A stretch of DNA of 64,000 nt from Olsenella uli (GTDB taxonomy: Bacteria; Actinomycetota; Coriobacteriia; Coriobacteriales; Atopobiaceae): positions 1-64,000 of the forward strand of contig NZ_CAAKON010000009.1 in the NCBI RefSeq assembly GCF_901212655.1, read 5' to 3'. The translations under genes and the position numbers were made by a program. Below, piece after piece: positions 45,005 through 53,428 of this stretch. The notes under the pieces were generated by a model that was given only the letters and a program-made list of their open reading frames with translations, searched no databases and was not told where the DNA came from. Position 1 is the stretch's first letter, and the number at the start of each line of letters is the position of its first letter.

Positions 45005-46060
45005 TTACCCCTCGAACCCGTTGGGGTTGTGGCTCTGCCATCTCCAGGAGTCGCGGCACATGTCGGCGATGTCAAACTGCGCCTTCCAGCCCATCATGCG
45101 CTCGGCCTTGGTGGCGTCGCCGTAGACGGTGGCCACGTCGCCGGCGCGGCGCGGGCAGATCTTGTACGGCAGCTCGTGGCCGCAGGCCTTGGAGAAGGCG
45201 GCGACGACCTCGAGCACGCTCGTGCCCTTGCCGGTGCCCAGGTTGAAGACCTCCACGCCCGTCTTGCCGTTCATCCAGGCAAGCGCGCTCACGTGGCCAC
45301 GGGCGAGGTCAACGACGTGGATGTAGTCGCGCACGCCGGTGCCGTCCGGGGTGGGGTAGTCGTCGCCAAAGACCTGCACGGCCTCGCGCTTGCCCACGGC
45401 AACCTGTGCCACGTAGGGCACGAGGTTGTTGGGGATGCCCTTGGGGTCCTCGCCGATGAGGCCGCTCTCGTGCGCGCCGATGGGGTTGAAGTAGCGAAGC
45501 AGCACGACGTTCCAATCCGGGTCGGACGTGTGGAGGTCCGTGAGGATCTGCTCGATCATCCACTTGGTCCAGCCGTAGGGGTTGGTGCAGGCCTTCTTGG
45601 GGCTCTCCTCGGTCACGGGCACGGCGTCCGGGTCGCCGTAGACGGTGGCGGAGCTGGAGAAGATGATGGACTTGCAGCCGTGCGCGCGCATGACGTCAAC
45701 GAGCGCCAGCGTGTTCTCGAGGTTGTTGTGGTAGTACTCGATGGGCTTCTGCACGGACTCGCCCACGGCCTTGAAGCCGGCGAAGTGGATGACGCGGTCC
45801 ACGGGGTGCTCGTCGAAGATGCGGTTCATGGCATCGCGGTCGAGCACGTTGTCCTCGTAGAAGGTGAGGCGCTCGGCGGCTTTGTCGCCTACGATCTGCT
45901 TGATGCGGTCCAGGCACACGGCGCTGGAGTTGGAAAGGTCGTCTACCACGACGACCTCGTAGCCGGCCTGGAGCAGCTCGATGACGGTGTGGCTGCCGAT
46001 GAACCCGGCGCCGCCGGTGACGAGGACGCAGGTGTCCTGGGGCGTGATCGCTTCGCTCAT
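45005..46060 (-). CDS. galE: UDP-glucose 4-epimerase
   Basis: The 351-residue enzyme interconverts UDP-glucose and UDP-galactose. It has the NAD fold 'VLVTGGAGFIGSHTVIELLQ', 'RVIHFAGFKAVGESVQKPIE', 'IFSSSATVYGD' with the catalytic Ser, and 'NPYGWTKWMIEQILTDL' with the YxxxK pair. 'EVFNLGTGKGTSVLEVV' and 'RRAGDVATVYGDATKAERMM' are typical of GalE. AAGGAATTGC precedes the ATG. An aldose 1-epimerase lies at 60088. Confidence 0.95.
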   Translation of the reverse strand: MSEAITPQDTCVLVTGGAGFIGSHTVIELLQAGYEVVVVDDLSNSSAVCLDRIKQIVGDKAAERLTFYEDNVLDRDAMNRIFDEHPVDRVIHFAGFKAVGESVQKPIEYYHNNLENTLALVDVMRAHGCKSIIFSSSATVYGDPDAVPVTEESPKKACTNPYGWTKWMIEQILTDLHTSDPDWNVVLLRYFNPIGAHESGLIGEDPKGIPNNLVPYVAQVAVGKREAVQVFGDDYPTPDGTGVRDYIHVVDLARGHVSALAWMNGKTGVEVFNLGTGKGTSVLEVVAAFSKACGHELPYKICPRRAGDVATVYGDATKAERMMGWKAQFDIADMCRDSWRWQSHNPNGFEG

Positions 46061-46208
46061 GCAATTCCTTTCATGGCGCCGCCGGCCGGCGGCTGGATGG
46101 CACGCGTGGGCGGGCCCGCCTTGAGGAGGACCCGCCCGCTTGCATCAAAGTATATCGCTCGAGTATGGGGAAGCGGGCCGCTGCGATGCCGGCTCCATAT
46201 GCGAGCCG

Positions 46209-47549
46209 CTACGCCGCCCAGCCCCAGCGCGGCGTCACGATGTTGCCGTAGGAGCTGATCCAGCTGTCGAGCCCAATGGTGCGGATGTAGCCGATGTTGT
46301 CCATCACCGTGCCGTTGCCGATGTAGATGCCCACGTGCCCGTAGGTGCGCCCCGCGCTGGAGCCGCCGGCGTAGGTGGAGACGGCGATGATCATGCCCGG
46401 CTGCAGGTCTCCCTTGTTGGAGCTCGTGCAGAAGTTCCAGTACATGTTGTTGGCATTGCCGCCCGGGTATCCCAGGCCGGCCGCGCTGTAGACGCGGCTC
46501 ACCCACATGGCGCAGAGACCTGCGCCCGGCGAGCCCACGCGCTTGCAGGCGGACACGATGGCGGCGCCCTTCTCGGACGCGCTGGCGCCGGAGAGCGTGC
46601 CGGTGACGCCGGCACCTCCGCCACCCGAGCTGCCGGAGCTGCCCTGAGCCGCGGCGGCCGCGCGGGCGGCGGCCTCGGCCTCCTTCTGGCGCTTCTCCTC
46701 CTCGGCGGCCGCGAGAATCTCGGCGTCGCGCTTGGCGATGAGGTCCTTCACGTCCTGCGAGAGGCCGTCCACCAGGTCGGACGCCTCCTGCTGCTTGGCC
46801 TCGACGGCCGCGAGCTGCTGCATCTGGTCGTTCTTGAGGGTCTCCAGCTCGGACTTCTGGTCCTCGAGGTCGCTCTTTGCCTGCTCGAGGTCTACCTTGG
46901 CCTGCTCGAGCTGGGCCTTGGCGTCCTTGACGTCATTGATGAGCTGTTCGTCGCTCGCGTTGATCTTGCCGAGGTAGGTGAGGTTGCTCGTGAGCTCGTC
47001 AAAGCTCGAGGAGTTCAGCAGCACGGACAGCAGACTTGAGTTGCCCGTCTTGTAGCTCTGGGAGATGCGGCCGCTCAGCTGGTTCTGCTTGTCGTCAAGC
47101 TCGGACTGCTTGCTGTCAATCTCCTTCTGCTTGCCGTCGATCTTGGACTGGGTGTCGTCAATCTGGCCCTGGACCTGCTCAATCTGGCTCACGGTGTCGT
47201 TGAGCTGCTGGTTGAGCGCAACGTACTGGTCCGAGATGCCGTTGAGCTTTGCCTGGGCGTCCTCGTACTGCTGCTGGGCGGCGGCGAGGGCGTCCTGCGT
47301 CTCCTGGGAGGCCTGGGGCTCGGCGAGCGAGCGAAGGGGGTTGCCGAGTGCGACGGCGCCCACAACGGTGAGGCCCAGCATGGCCTTGAGGGCCGTGCGG
47401 CGCGTCACGAGCGGGCAGTGTGAGGAATCGCGCCTGCCCAGGGCATCCGTGATGCCCATGCGGGAGGCGCCTGAGGGGGCTGCGGGCAAGTCGCCCGCGG
47501 AATGGTGAGCGGTATCGTCCCCGTGGGGACGGAGAGTTCTTCGCGACAT
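46209..47549 (-). CDS. Secreted coiled-coil NlpC/P60-like (or CHAP-like) peptidoglycan hydrolase
   Basis: The 446-residue exported protein carries a twin-arginine-like signal 'TRRTALKAMLGLTVVGAVAL' around residues 49-70. A long coiled coil follows (about 80-270: 'IDDTQSKIDGKQKEIDSKQS' and similar heptads), then a Gly/Ser linker and a C-terminal papain-like domain. The catalytic Cys is in 'GAGLCAMWVSRVYSAAGLGY' and the His in 'RTYGHVGIYIGNGTVMDN'. The usual DCSG box of NlpC/P60 is replaced by GLCA, as in several actinobacterial hydrolases. The coiled coil resembles PcsB and RipA-type proteins activated by FtsEX. GGAGCC precedes ATG 47549. Confidence 0.82.
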   Translation of the reverse strand: MSRRTLRPHGDDTAHHSAGDLPAAPSGASRMGITDALGRRDSSHCPLVTRRTALKAMLGLTVVGAVALGNPLRSLAEPQASQETQDALAAAQQQYEDAQAKLNGISDQYVALNQQLNDTVSQIEQVQGQIDDTQSKIDGKQKEIDSKQSELDDKQNQLSGRISQSYKTGNSSLLSVLLNSSSFDELTSNLTYLGKINASDEQLINDVKDAKAQLEQAKVDLEQAKSDLEDQKSELETLKNDQMQQLAAVEAKQQEASDLVDGLSQDVKDLIAKRDAEILAAAEEEKRQKEAEAAARAAAAAQGSSGSSGGGGAGVTGTLSGASASEKGAAIVSACKRVGSPGAGLCAMWVSRVYSAAGLGYPGGNANNMYWNFCTSSNKGDLQPGMIIAVSTYAGGSSAGRTYGHVGIYIGNGTVMDNIGYIRTIGLDSWISSYGNIVTPRWGWAA

Positions 47550-47776
47550 GTTGGCTCCAATTAAAGTACGTCTGCCTGTCGGCGGCTCTGCGTTTGGACA
47601 GGATACCGCAAGAAACCTGACCTCAGGATTAATCCACGGGCGGGTGCGGCTGGCGCACGTGAGAGCGGGTACGGGGCATTGCGAAGGGCGTCGTGGCCGA
47701 ACCGTGTGGCGAGTGCGCGGGCGACGGCTTGCGCGGGCGCGGCTGCCGCGGCCGTCCGCGCTGGCCGTGGCGCTAC

Positions 47777-47864
47777 GATGGCCGCTCGCGCAGGATGCCC
47801 TGCAACACGCGCAGCACCTCGATGGCCGCTCGCGCAGGATGCCCTACAACACGCGCAGTACCAC
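47777..47864. repeat. 44-bp tandem duplication over the 3' end of ecfT
   Basis: Copies at 47777-47820 and 47821-47864 begin GATGGCCGCTCGCGCAGGAT and differ at only a few positions. The second copy includes the last codons and TAG stop of ecfT. The first copy has CAG in place of that stop and lies beyond the gene. Confidence 0.85.
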
Positions 47865-48641
47865 GATGCCGGCGAGCCAGGCGGCGCAGAGCGCGCAGAA
47901 GGCGAGGTCGCACGTCTGCACGTGCTGTTCGTGGTAGCGGGTGCGGGCGTCGCCGCCCTCGTAGCAGCGGGCGTCGAGCGCGCGCGAGAGGTTCTGCGCG
48001 TGGCGCATGGCCCCGGCAAACACCGGCACCAGCACGGCGCCGAGGGCGCGCAGGCGCGAGAGCGCCCCGCCCTCCTCAAAGCTGCCGCCGCGCGCGGCCT
48101 GCGCGTCCATGACGGATTGCACCTCGTCGGACAAGATGGGCACGAAGCGCAGCGCCAGCGACATGACCATCGCAATCTCGTGCGTGGGTACGTCGAGGCG
48201 GCCGAGCGGGGAGAGCAGCGACTCGAAGGCGTCCGTGAGCGCGGTGGGCGTGGTGGTGAGCAGCAGCATCGCGCCAAAGCCCACCATGATGACGAGGCGG
48301 ATGCCGTAGAGCGCGGCAGACCAGGCGCCCACCTCGGTCACGACGAGGGGGCCGAGGGCGGCCAGCGTAGCCCCTCCCTGCATGGCAAAGAGGTTGAAGA
48401 GGGCCACCACCAGCGCAAACGGCACGATGGGCATCATCGAGCGCCCCACGGTGCGCGCTGGGAGGCGCGAGGCGGCCACAAGAGCCACGAGCGCTGCGAG
48501 GGTGAGCAGCAGCTGGGTGGGCGTGGTGACGGTGCACGAGGCCACCATGACCACCACGAGCGCCACGGACTTGATGCGGGCGTCGAGCTTGTGGACCACG
48601 GAGGCTCCGGGCTGGTAGCTGCCGATGGGCGAGGCTAGCAT
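47844..48641 (-). CDS. ecfT: ECF transporter transmembrane (T) component
   Basis: The 265-residue membrane scaffold couples the ATPases to the substrate-binding S protein. The start 'YQPGASVVHKLDARIKSVAL' is the typical EcfT N-terminus. The coupling-helix region has 'DAQAARGGSFEEGGALSRLR' (AxxARG motif) and 'RHAQNLSRALDARCYEGG' (second ARG-like motif). Six helices are expected. It overlaps ecfA by 7 bases. The C-terminal codons lie in a 44-bp tandem duplication. Confidence 0.92.
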   Translation of the reverse strand: MLASPIGSYQPGASVVHKLDARIKSVALVVVMVASCTVTTPTQLLLTLAALVALVAASRLPARTVGRSMMPIVPFALVVALFNLFAMQGGATLAALGPLVVTEVGAWSAALYGIRLVIMVGFGAMLLLTTTPTALTDAFESLLSPLGRLDVPTHEIAMVMSLALRFVPILSDEVQSVMDAQAARGGSFEEGGALSRLRALGAVLVPVFAGAMRHAQNLSRALDARCYEGGDARTRYHEQHVQTCDLAFCALCAAWLAGIVVLRVL

Positions 48642-50524
48642 GCGGGCACCTCCTCGCGAACGTCCGGGTTGCCTTCGGGTGTGCCGGCGCTGGGAGCCAC
48701 GGCGAGGCTCGTGGTCACAGCGCGTCGAAGCGCGCCTACAAGCTCGGGTGTCGTGAGCGGGCTTCCGGCAACGGCAATCTCGCGCGCGCGGAGCTCGCAG
48801 GCGAGCGCGAGCGGCGCCGGGATGCCGAGGCCAAGCTCGCGCAGGCGCCCTTCCTGGGCAAAGACCTCGCGTGGGGTGCCCTCCAGCGCCACGCGCCCGG
48901 TGTCGAGCACCAGCATGCGGTCTGCGAGGGTGGCCACGTCCTCCATCGAGTGCGAGACCATGAGGATGGCCACGCCACGGGCATGCAGCGCGCGTATCAC
49001 GTTGCGCAGGCGCTCGGCGCCGCGCGGGTCCAGGCCCGCCACGGGCTCGTCGAGAACGAGCACCTTGGGCTCCATGGCGAGCACGCCGGCGAGCGCGGCG
49101 AGGCGCTGCTGGCCGCCCGAGAGGTCGAAGGGCGAGGCGTCCACCTTGCCCGCAAGGCCGAGGAACGCGAGCTGCTCGCGCACGCGACGCTCCACCTCGG
49201 CGGGCTTGAGGCCGAGGTTTCGGGGCCCGTACGCGACGTCCTCGAAGACCGTGTCGGCAAAGAGCTGTCGCTCGGGGTGCTGCATGACGTAGCCTACGAG
49301 GCCGCGAAGCTGGCGGCGCCGGCGACGGTCCGTGGTACGGATGCCGCAGACCTCGATGGCACCCGAGTCCGGCGTGGCAAGCGCGCAGACGAGACGGGCG
49401 AGGGTGGACTTGCCGGAGCCCGTCTGGCCGGTGAGGGCCACGAGCTCGCCGGGACCAACCTCGAGCGAGACGCCGTCGAGCGCGGGGACAGAGCCGTAGC
49501 GGAACCTCACATCGCTCACGCGGAGGGCGGGTGCGACGGGCTGGCTCGCGGGTTGCGAGTGCGCGGCCGCAGGGGCGGAGGTGCCGGCGGGGTGCGTCTC
49601 GGCAGCGGGCCGGGTCTGTTCCTGGGAGGCGAGTTCGGGAGATGAGGCCGCCTGGCCCGCGCCCTCGTGCTCGAGCAGCTCGTGCGCGAGCTCGTCTGCG
49701 GACGTGTGGGGAGAAAGCCCCAACTCAAGCGCCACATGCGTGGCGAGCGGCACGTCGAGGCCCAGATCGCGGAGCTTGGTTGCGTGGGCGAACACCTCGT
49801 GGGGCGCGCCCTCAAGCACGATGTGGCCGTGGGCGAGGACCACCACGCGGTCCGCGGCCAAGGCCTCGTCCATGAAGTGCGTGATGTGCACGAGCGTGGT
49901 GCCGGCAGCCTGCAGCTTGTCGAGTACGCGCATGATGCCCCGGCGCCCGCGAACGTCCAGCATGGCACCGGGCTCGTCCAGCACGAGCAGGTCTGGGTGC
50001 ATGGCGAGCGCTCCGGCTATGGCCACACGCTGCTGCTGGCCGCCGGAGAGGCGGGGGGGGTCTGCCTGCGCGTAGGCGCCCATGGCCACGCGGGCAAGCT
50101 CCTCGTCTACCCGGCGGACGATCTCTGCGTGCGGGACGCCGAGGTTCTCTGGGCCAAAGGCCACGTCGTCGGCCACGATGCTCGTGACAATCTGGTCCTC
50201 GGGGTTCTGGAACACGAGCCCCGTGTGGTGGCGGGCGTGGCGGTAGGCCTCGGCATTCGGCGCGGTACCGTCAAATGCGACGCGCCCGGCGAGCTCCACC
50301 GTGCCCTCGTCCGGAGCCTCCAAGCCGCAAATCACCTGGGCCAGCGTGGACTTGCCCGAGCCGTTGGGACCCAGCACGCAGAGTCGCTCGCCATCCATGA
50401 CCTCGAGCGATATGCCATCCAGTGCCCAGGTGGCGCCCTCGCTGTACGAGAGACGGACCCCCTCAAGCCGAACGCGTGGCTTGAGGGGGTCCGTCTGGCA
50501 CGGCGCGTTGATGCTGCGGATCAC
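48635..50524 (-). CDS. ecfA: Fused EcfA1-EcfA2 double ATPase of the ECF transporter
   Basis: The 629-residue protein holds two complete ABC ATPase domains. Domain 1 (about 15-280) has 'LGPNGSGKSTLAQVICGL', 'LSGGQQQRVAIAGALAM' and 'LLVLDEPGAMLDVRGRR'. After a Pro/Ala/Ser/Glu-rich linker (about 290-345), domain 2 (about 345-600) has 'TGQTGSGKSTLARLVCAL', 'LSGGQQRLAALAGVLAMEP' and 'VLVLDEPVAGLDPRGAERL'. ECF systems usually use two separate genes; fusion is a known variant. GTG 50524 lies two bases after the ribU stop and has GGGGAG upstream; TTG 50536 is possible. The first 25 codons form a perfect 19-bp hairpin in the RNA. Confidence 0.92.
   Translation of the reverse strand: MIRSINAPCQTDPLKPRVRLEGVRLSYSEGATWALDGISLEVMDGERLCVLGPNGSGKSTLAQVICGLEAPDEGTVELAGRVAFDGTAPNAEAYRHARHHTGLVFQNPEDQIVTSIVADDVAFGPENLGVPHAEIVRRVDEELARVAMGAYAQADPPRLSGGQQQRVAIAGALAMHPDLLVLDEPGAMLDVRGRRGIMRVLDKLQAAGTTLVHITHFMDEALAADRVVVLAHGHIVLEGAPHEVFAHATKLRDLGLDVPLATHVALELGLSPHTSADELAHELLEHEGAGQAASSPELASQEQTRPAAETHPAGTSAPAAAHSQPASQPVAPALRVSDVRFRYGSVPALDGVSLEVGPGELVALTGQTGSGKSTLARLVCALATPDSGAIEVCGIRTTDRRRRRQLRGLVGYVMQHPERQLFADTVFEDVAYGPRNLGLKPAEVERRVREQLAFLGLAGKVDASPFDLSGGQQRLAALAGVLAMEPKVLVLDEPVAGLDPRGAERLRNVIRALHARGVAILMVSHSMEDVATLADRMLVLDTGRVALEGTPREVFAQEGRLRELGLGIPAPLALACELRAREIAVAGSPLTTPELVGALRRAVTTSLAVAPSAGTPEGNPDVREEVPAC
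50451..50496. promoter_or_regulatory. Perfect 19-bp hairpin inside the start of ecfA
   Basis: AGACGGACCCCCTCAAGCC (50451-50469) and GGCTTGAGGGGGTCCGTCT (50478-50496) are exact reverse complements with an 8-base loop. It lies within the first 25 codons of ecfA, just downstream of the ribU stop. It could pause or partly terminate transcription so that ribU RNA exceeds ecfA RNA, or protect the ribU 3' end. Confidence 0.75.
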
Positions 50525-50525
50525 G

Positions 50526-51101
50526 CTACTCCCCAACGAGCTTGGAAACCGGCTTGTACACCAGCTGCGTCACGACGCAGTTGAGCACGATCTTGAGCAG
50601 GTTGAACGGCAGGAGGATCGGCACGATCATCTGGATGACCTGCTCGGTGGTGACGCCGGAGTAGAGCGGGGTCACGATGATGTTGCCCACGATGGCCACC
50701 ACGAGCGTCGCCACGGCGCCGAGCAGCATGCCCAGCGTGGCGCCCTTGCGCGTGCGCGCCTTGGCGTAGACGAGCGCGGTGGGAACGGTGAGGGCCAGGG
50801 CGCAGAGGATGCCCATGAGGCCGCCGAACGGGTTCATGAAGAGGTGCGGCAGCCAGGAGAGCACGCTCACGAGCGCGCCGGTGCCGGGGCCAAAGGCCAG
50901 GCCGGCGACGAGGTCGACCACGCCGGACGGATCGTACTTGAGGTAGGGGGCCGGCGGGAACACCGGCAGCTCCACGAAGCTCGCCACGAGGGAGAGCGCC
51001 ACGAACAGAGCGCAGATGGCGATGCGGCTCGTGGACCAGCCGCCGGCGGTGGTGCCGGTGGTGGAGTGGGAGGCTGGACGTGCAGTGGGAGATGTGGCCA
51101 T
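50526..51101 (-). CDS. ribU: Riboflavin ECF transporter S component
   Basis: The 191-residue S component starts with a Ser/Thr-rich cytosolic end. Its first helix reads 'RIAICALFVALSLVASFVEL', followed by 'YLKYDPSGVVDLVAGLAFGP', typical of the RibU group, and 'GALVSVLSWLPHLFMNPFGG'. Riboflavin specificity is supported by the FMN riboswitch directly upstream (51121-51258). GGAGGG lies before ATG 51101. It forms an operon with the double ATPase and EcfT, a dedicated arrangement rather than a shared module. Confidence 0.92.
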   Translation of the reverse strand: MATSPTARPASHSTTGTTAGGWSTSRIAICALFVALSLVASFVELPVFPPAPYLKYDPSGVVDLVAGLAFGPGTGALVSVLSWLPHLFMNPFGGLMGILCALALTVPTALVYAKARTRKGATLGMLLGAVATLVVAIVGNIIVTPLYSGVTTEQVIQMIVPILLPFNLLKIVLNCVVTQLVYKPVSKLVGE

Positions 51102-51120
51102 GATGGGCCCTCCGTTTCTT

Positions 51121-51258
51121 CCATCCGGACTCAGGCGCGTCTGCGCTCATTACCGTTGGCCCCGGATTCGCACCGGGTCAGCCGCGTATTCGCGGGTCGC
51201 GGGCTTCGGGCGCCGCAGCGTCCGTTACCGCCAGTGGGGAATCTCACCCCGCCCTGAA
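51121..51258 (-). ncRNA. FMN riboswitch (RFN element)
   Basis: Read on the minus strand, it opens AGGGCGGGGTGAGATTCCCC, continues ACTGGCGGTAAC, AGCCCGCGA, GACCCGGTGCGAATCCGGG and GCCAACGGT, and closes GAGTCCGGATGG. These are the conserved RFN pieces in the right order. It lies 20 bases upstream of the ribU start codon and so should switch off ribU-ecfA-ecfT when FMN is plentiful. GGAGGG, the ribU ribosome-binding site, lies close after the last helix, so control could be on translation. Confidence 0.96.
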
Positions 51259-51271
51259 ACTGACGATGCAC

Positions 51272-51300
51272 AGCCTAGGCGCGTCTCTTTGTCGCGTCAA
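51272..51300 (-). promoter_or_regulatory. Promoter of the ribU operon
   Basis: On the minus strand, TTGACG (51300-51295) and TAGGCT (51277-51272) are separated by exactly 17 bases. Transcription would start just ahead of the FMN riboswitch. Confidence 0.7.
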
Positions 51301-51521
51301 GGGCGAATTGCTGCCAGTTCACTGGTGTCTACATTGGCCCGTCGCATCCGGCCGACTCTGTGAGAGCCAACGACGCCGGCGAGAGGGCATTGGCCCGTCG
51401 TGGCGGCCCCGCGTTGCGTGAATGCCGTCCGTTTCGCCCTCGATGGCCATTCGGCCGTCTTGCAGAGGCGAAAAACGGATGCCGGGTTCTTGACTTTTGA
51501 CCAAGGGTTGCCGACTACTCC

Positions 51522-52646
51522 TCAGAGGCAGCCGCGGACATGCCTGCGCGCCCTCACGAACGACGCAAGGTATGCCAGGAGGCTCACCGAAAGCAGTCCC
51601 ATGACTTCCGTCGGCGTGGTCGGGGCGTTTGCGAGCCAGCTTGCATCCCCCGGGTAGGCGGCCGTGCCGCTTGAGCTCATGACGCCGAGGAACCCGATTG
51701 CGCCAGAGGCCGTGCTACCGGGTGCTCCGGATGCCAAGCATGCGCAGACGAGCGTGCCGCCCACGGCAGCCGTTGGAGCCCAGGGGTTGCGGCCCAGGGA
51801 GGCGGCGGAGGAGAGCAAGCTCATGACAAGCGACGAGAGGGCCAGCCTCGCGAGGTTGGAGGCTATCGAGGCGCCGACGTTGGAGACGCATGGCGCGGCG
51901 TCGGAGGTCATCACGACGGGATAGTCGAGGCTTCCGAGCCCATTGCGTGCGGCGACGGCCGCGGCGAGGCCCCAGCCCAGCACGGTGACGAGCATGCCCG
52001 CAACCCAGGCTATCGAGCTATCAATCACTCGTGCCGTCCGCGCTTCCATCGGGGCCTGTGCGAGCAGTCTGCCGCTTGAGCGGTCGAAGCCGAGCACGCA
52101 GGCAATGACGAGCGTCGGAACGGTCCACAGGGCCCCGGGTAGGAGAGACGGCACTGCGGCGAGGCGGAACGTCGCCGGCTGCTCAGCGGTGCTCGCGTAG
52201 ACGTCCCATCCGCCGTCATGGAGCGCGCGGGTGAGGGCGAGCTCGGCCCGGACGTCCGCCTCGGACCCTACGCCGCCCGCGCCGAATGCGCAGAGCCCGG
52301 ACTCGCCCACGCGAATGGCGACCTCGGCGGCATGCGCGGCATCGGCCGTGAACGAGTGCCAGTCTCCCGTGAGGTCCGGTCGCACCTGCTCGAGCGCCAC
52401 GAGCGCCACGTCGTACTCAAGCAGCAGATTCGCTTGCTCACTGGTTTGGGGGCTAATCACGCCGCTCTTAACCGCGTCATCAAAAAGGGCACGGCGCCGG
52501 TGGTAGAGCTCGGGGCAGAAGCCCGTGGTGCCTGGCAGGAGGCTCGAGCCCACGCATATGACGGCAACCAGTACGAGCATGCCCAGCACGACGCGGCTTC
52601 TGAGCAGCAGGCCTAGCCGCGTTCTCAGGTAGGCGCCGGCGCCCAT
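51522..52646 (-). CDS. ABC-2-type exporter permease, second paralogue
   Basis: I do not recognise a named family. The 374-residue protein has one N-terminal helix ('LGMLVLVAVICVGSSLLPG'), an extracellular domain of about 140 residues and then five or six helices. It is a clear paralogue of the protein at 53412-54845. Shared marks are 'RLLAQAP' against 'RLFAQAP', 'RNGLGSLDYPVV' against 'RNGAGSLAHPVT', and 'VGASIASNLARLAL' against 'VGSVIASQLAILAL'. It follows the ATPase by two bases. Together they probably form a heterodimeric exporter of unknown cargo, perhaps a peptide. Confidence 0.7.
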   Translation of the reverse strand: MGAGAYLRTRLGLLLRSRVVLGMLVLVAVICVGSSLLPGTTGFCPELYHRRRALFDDAVKSGVISPQTSEQANLLLEYDVALVALEQVRPDLTGDWHSFTADAAHAAEVAIRVGESGLCAFGAGGVGSEADVRAELALTRALHDGGWDVYASTAEQPATFRLAAVPSLLPGALWTVPTLVIACVLGFDRSSGRLLAQAPMEARTARVIDSSIAWVAGMLVTVLGWGLAAAVAARNGLGSLDYPVVMTSDAAPCVSNVGASIASNLARLALSSLVMSLLSSAASLGRNPWAPTAAVGGTLVCACLASGAPGSTASGAIGFLGVMSSSGTAAYPGDASWLANAPTTPTEVMGLLSVSLLAYLASFVRARRHVRGCL

Positions 52647-52648
52647 GG

Positions 52649-53428
52649 CTAGGGCCTCCTGAAGCGCTTGCCGCGTTGCGGCGTGGCGAGGCCGTTTCGG
52701 GTGTCCGTTGGCGCCTGGATGCCGTGGCCCGCGCCATCGCGGGAGCCGTTCTCGCCGTAGAGCTCGTTGTAGAGCGCGAGCGAGCTCGCCCCTCCGCTCG
52801 GCACCTCCACGAGTCTGCCGTCGCGCACGAACAGGACGCTGTCGCAGACGCGGTCCACGTTGTCGAGAATGTGCGAGCTCATGATGATGCCCGTGCCGTG
52901 CGCCGCCACTTTGCGCACGAGCCTCGAGTTGAGCTGCACGTTGGTGGGGTCAAGCGCGTTCATGGGCTCGTCGAGCAGGAGGTAGGCCGTATGCGCCATG
53001 TAGGCGATGGCGAGCGTGAGCTGCTGCTTCATGCCCTGGGAGAGCTTGCGAACCGGTCGTGACAGCCAGCCGTCGATGCCGCAGCGCCGGGCGACGTCGT
53101 CCACGGAGTAGGGAGAGCCCCAAAGCCGCTTCGTGCTCTCCAGGTGAAAGCGCGCCGAGGCGTCCGGGTAGAGCAGAGTGCCCTCGCCGGGAGCGTAGAA
53201 GACGGCGCGACGGAAGGCGCGCTCGTCCCTGGGTGACACACCGTCTACCTGCAGCTTGCCCGAGCAACCGCGCATATGCGCGCCGGCGAGGAGACGCAGC
53301 AATGTCGTCTTTCCCCAGCCGTTGGGGGCGACGAGACCTTTAACCTGGCCGGCGTCGAGAGTAAGCTCGGCGTCGCTGAGCAGGACCCTTCCGCCGCGAC
53401 GCGCCGTGATGTCAGTTGCGCGGAGCAT
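52649..53428 (-). CDS. ABC exporter ATP-binding protein
   Basis: The 259-residue ATPase has an unusual Walker A 'LVAPNGWGKTTLLRLLAG', in which the usual first Gly is Ala and a Trp sits inside. It has a signature 'KLSQGMKQQLTLAIAYM' (LSQGM rather than LSGGQ) and Walker B 'AYLLLDEPMNALDPTN', then 'IIMSSHILDNVDRVCDSVLF'. This places it near the CcmA/BcrA group of ABC-2 exporters. ATG 53428 is chosen over 53467 because GGAGGT lies 7 bases upstream. It overlaps the upstream permease by 17 bases. Confidence 0.85.
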   Translation of the reverse strand: MLRATDITARRGGRVLLSDAELTLDAGQVKGLVAPNGWGKTTLLRLLAGAHMRGCSGKLQVDGVSPRDERAFRRAVFYAPGEGTLLYPDASARFHLESTKRLWGSPYSVDDVARRCGIDGWLSRPVRKLSQGMKQQLTLAIAYMAHTAYLLLDEPMNALDPTNVQLNSRLVRKVAAHGTGIIMSSHILDNVDRVCDSVLFVRDGRLVEVPSGGASSLALYNELYGENGSRDGAGHGIQAPTDTRNGLATPQRGKRFRRP

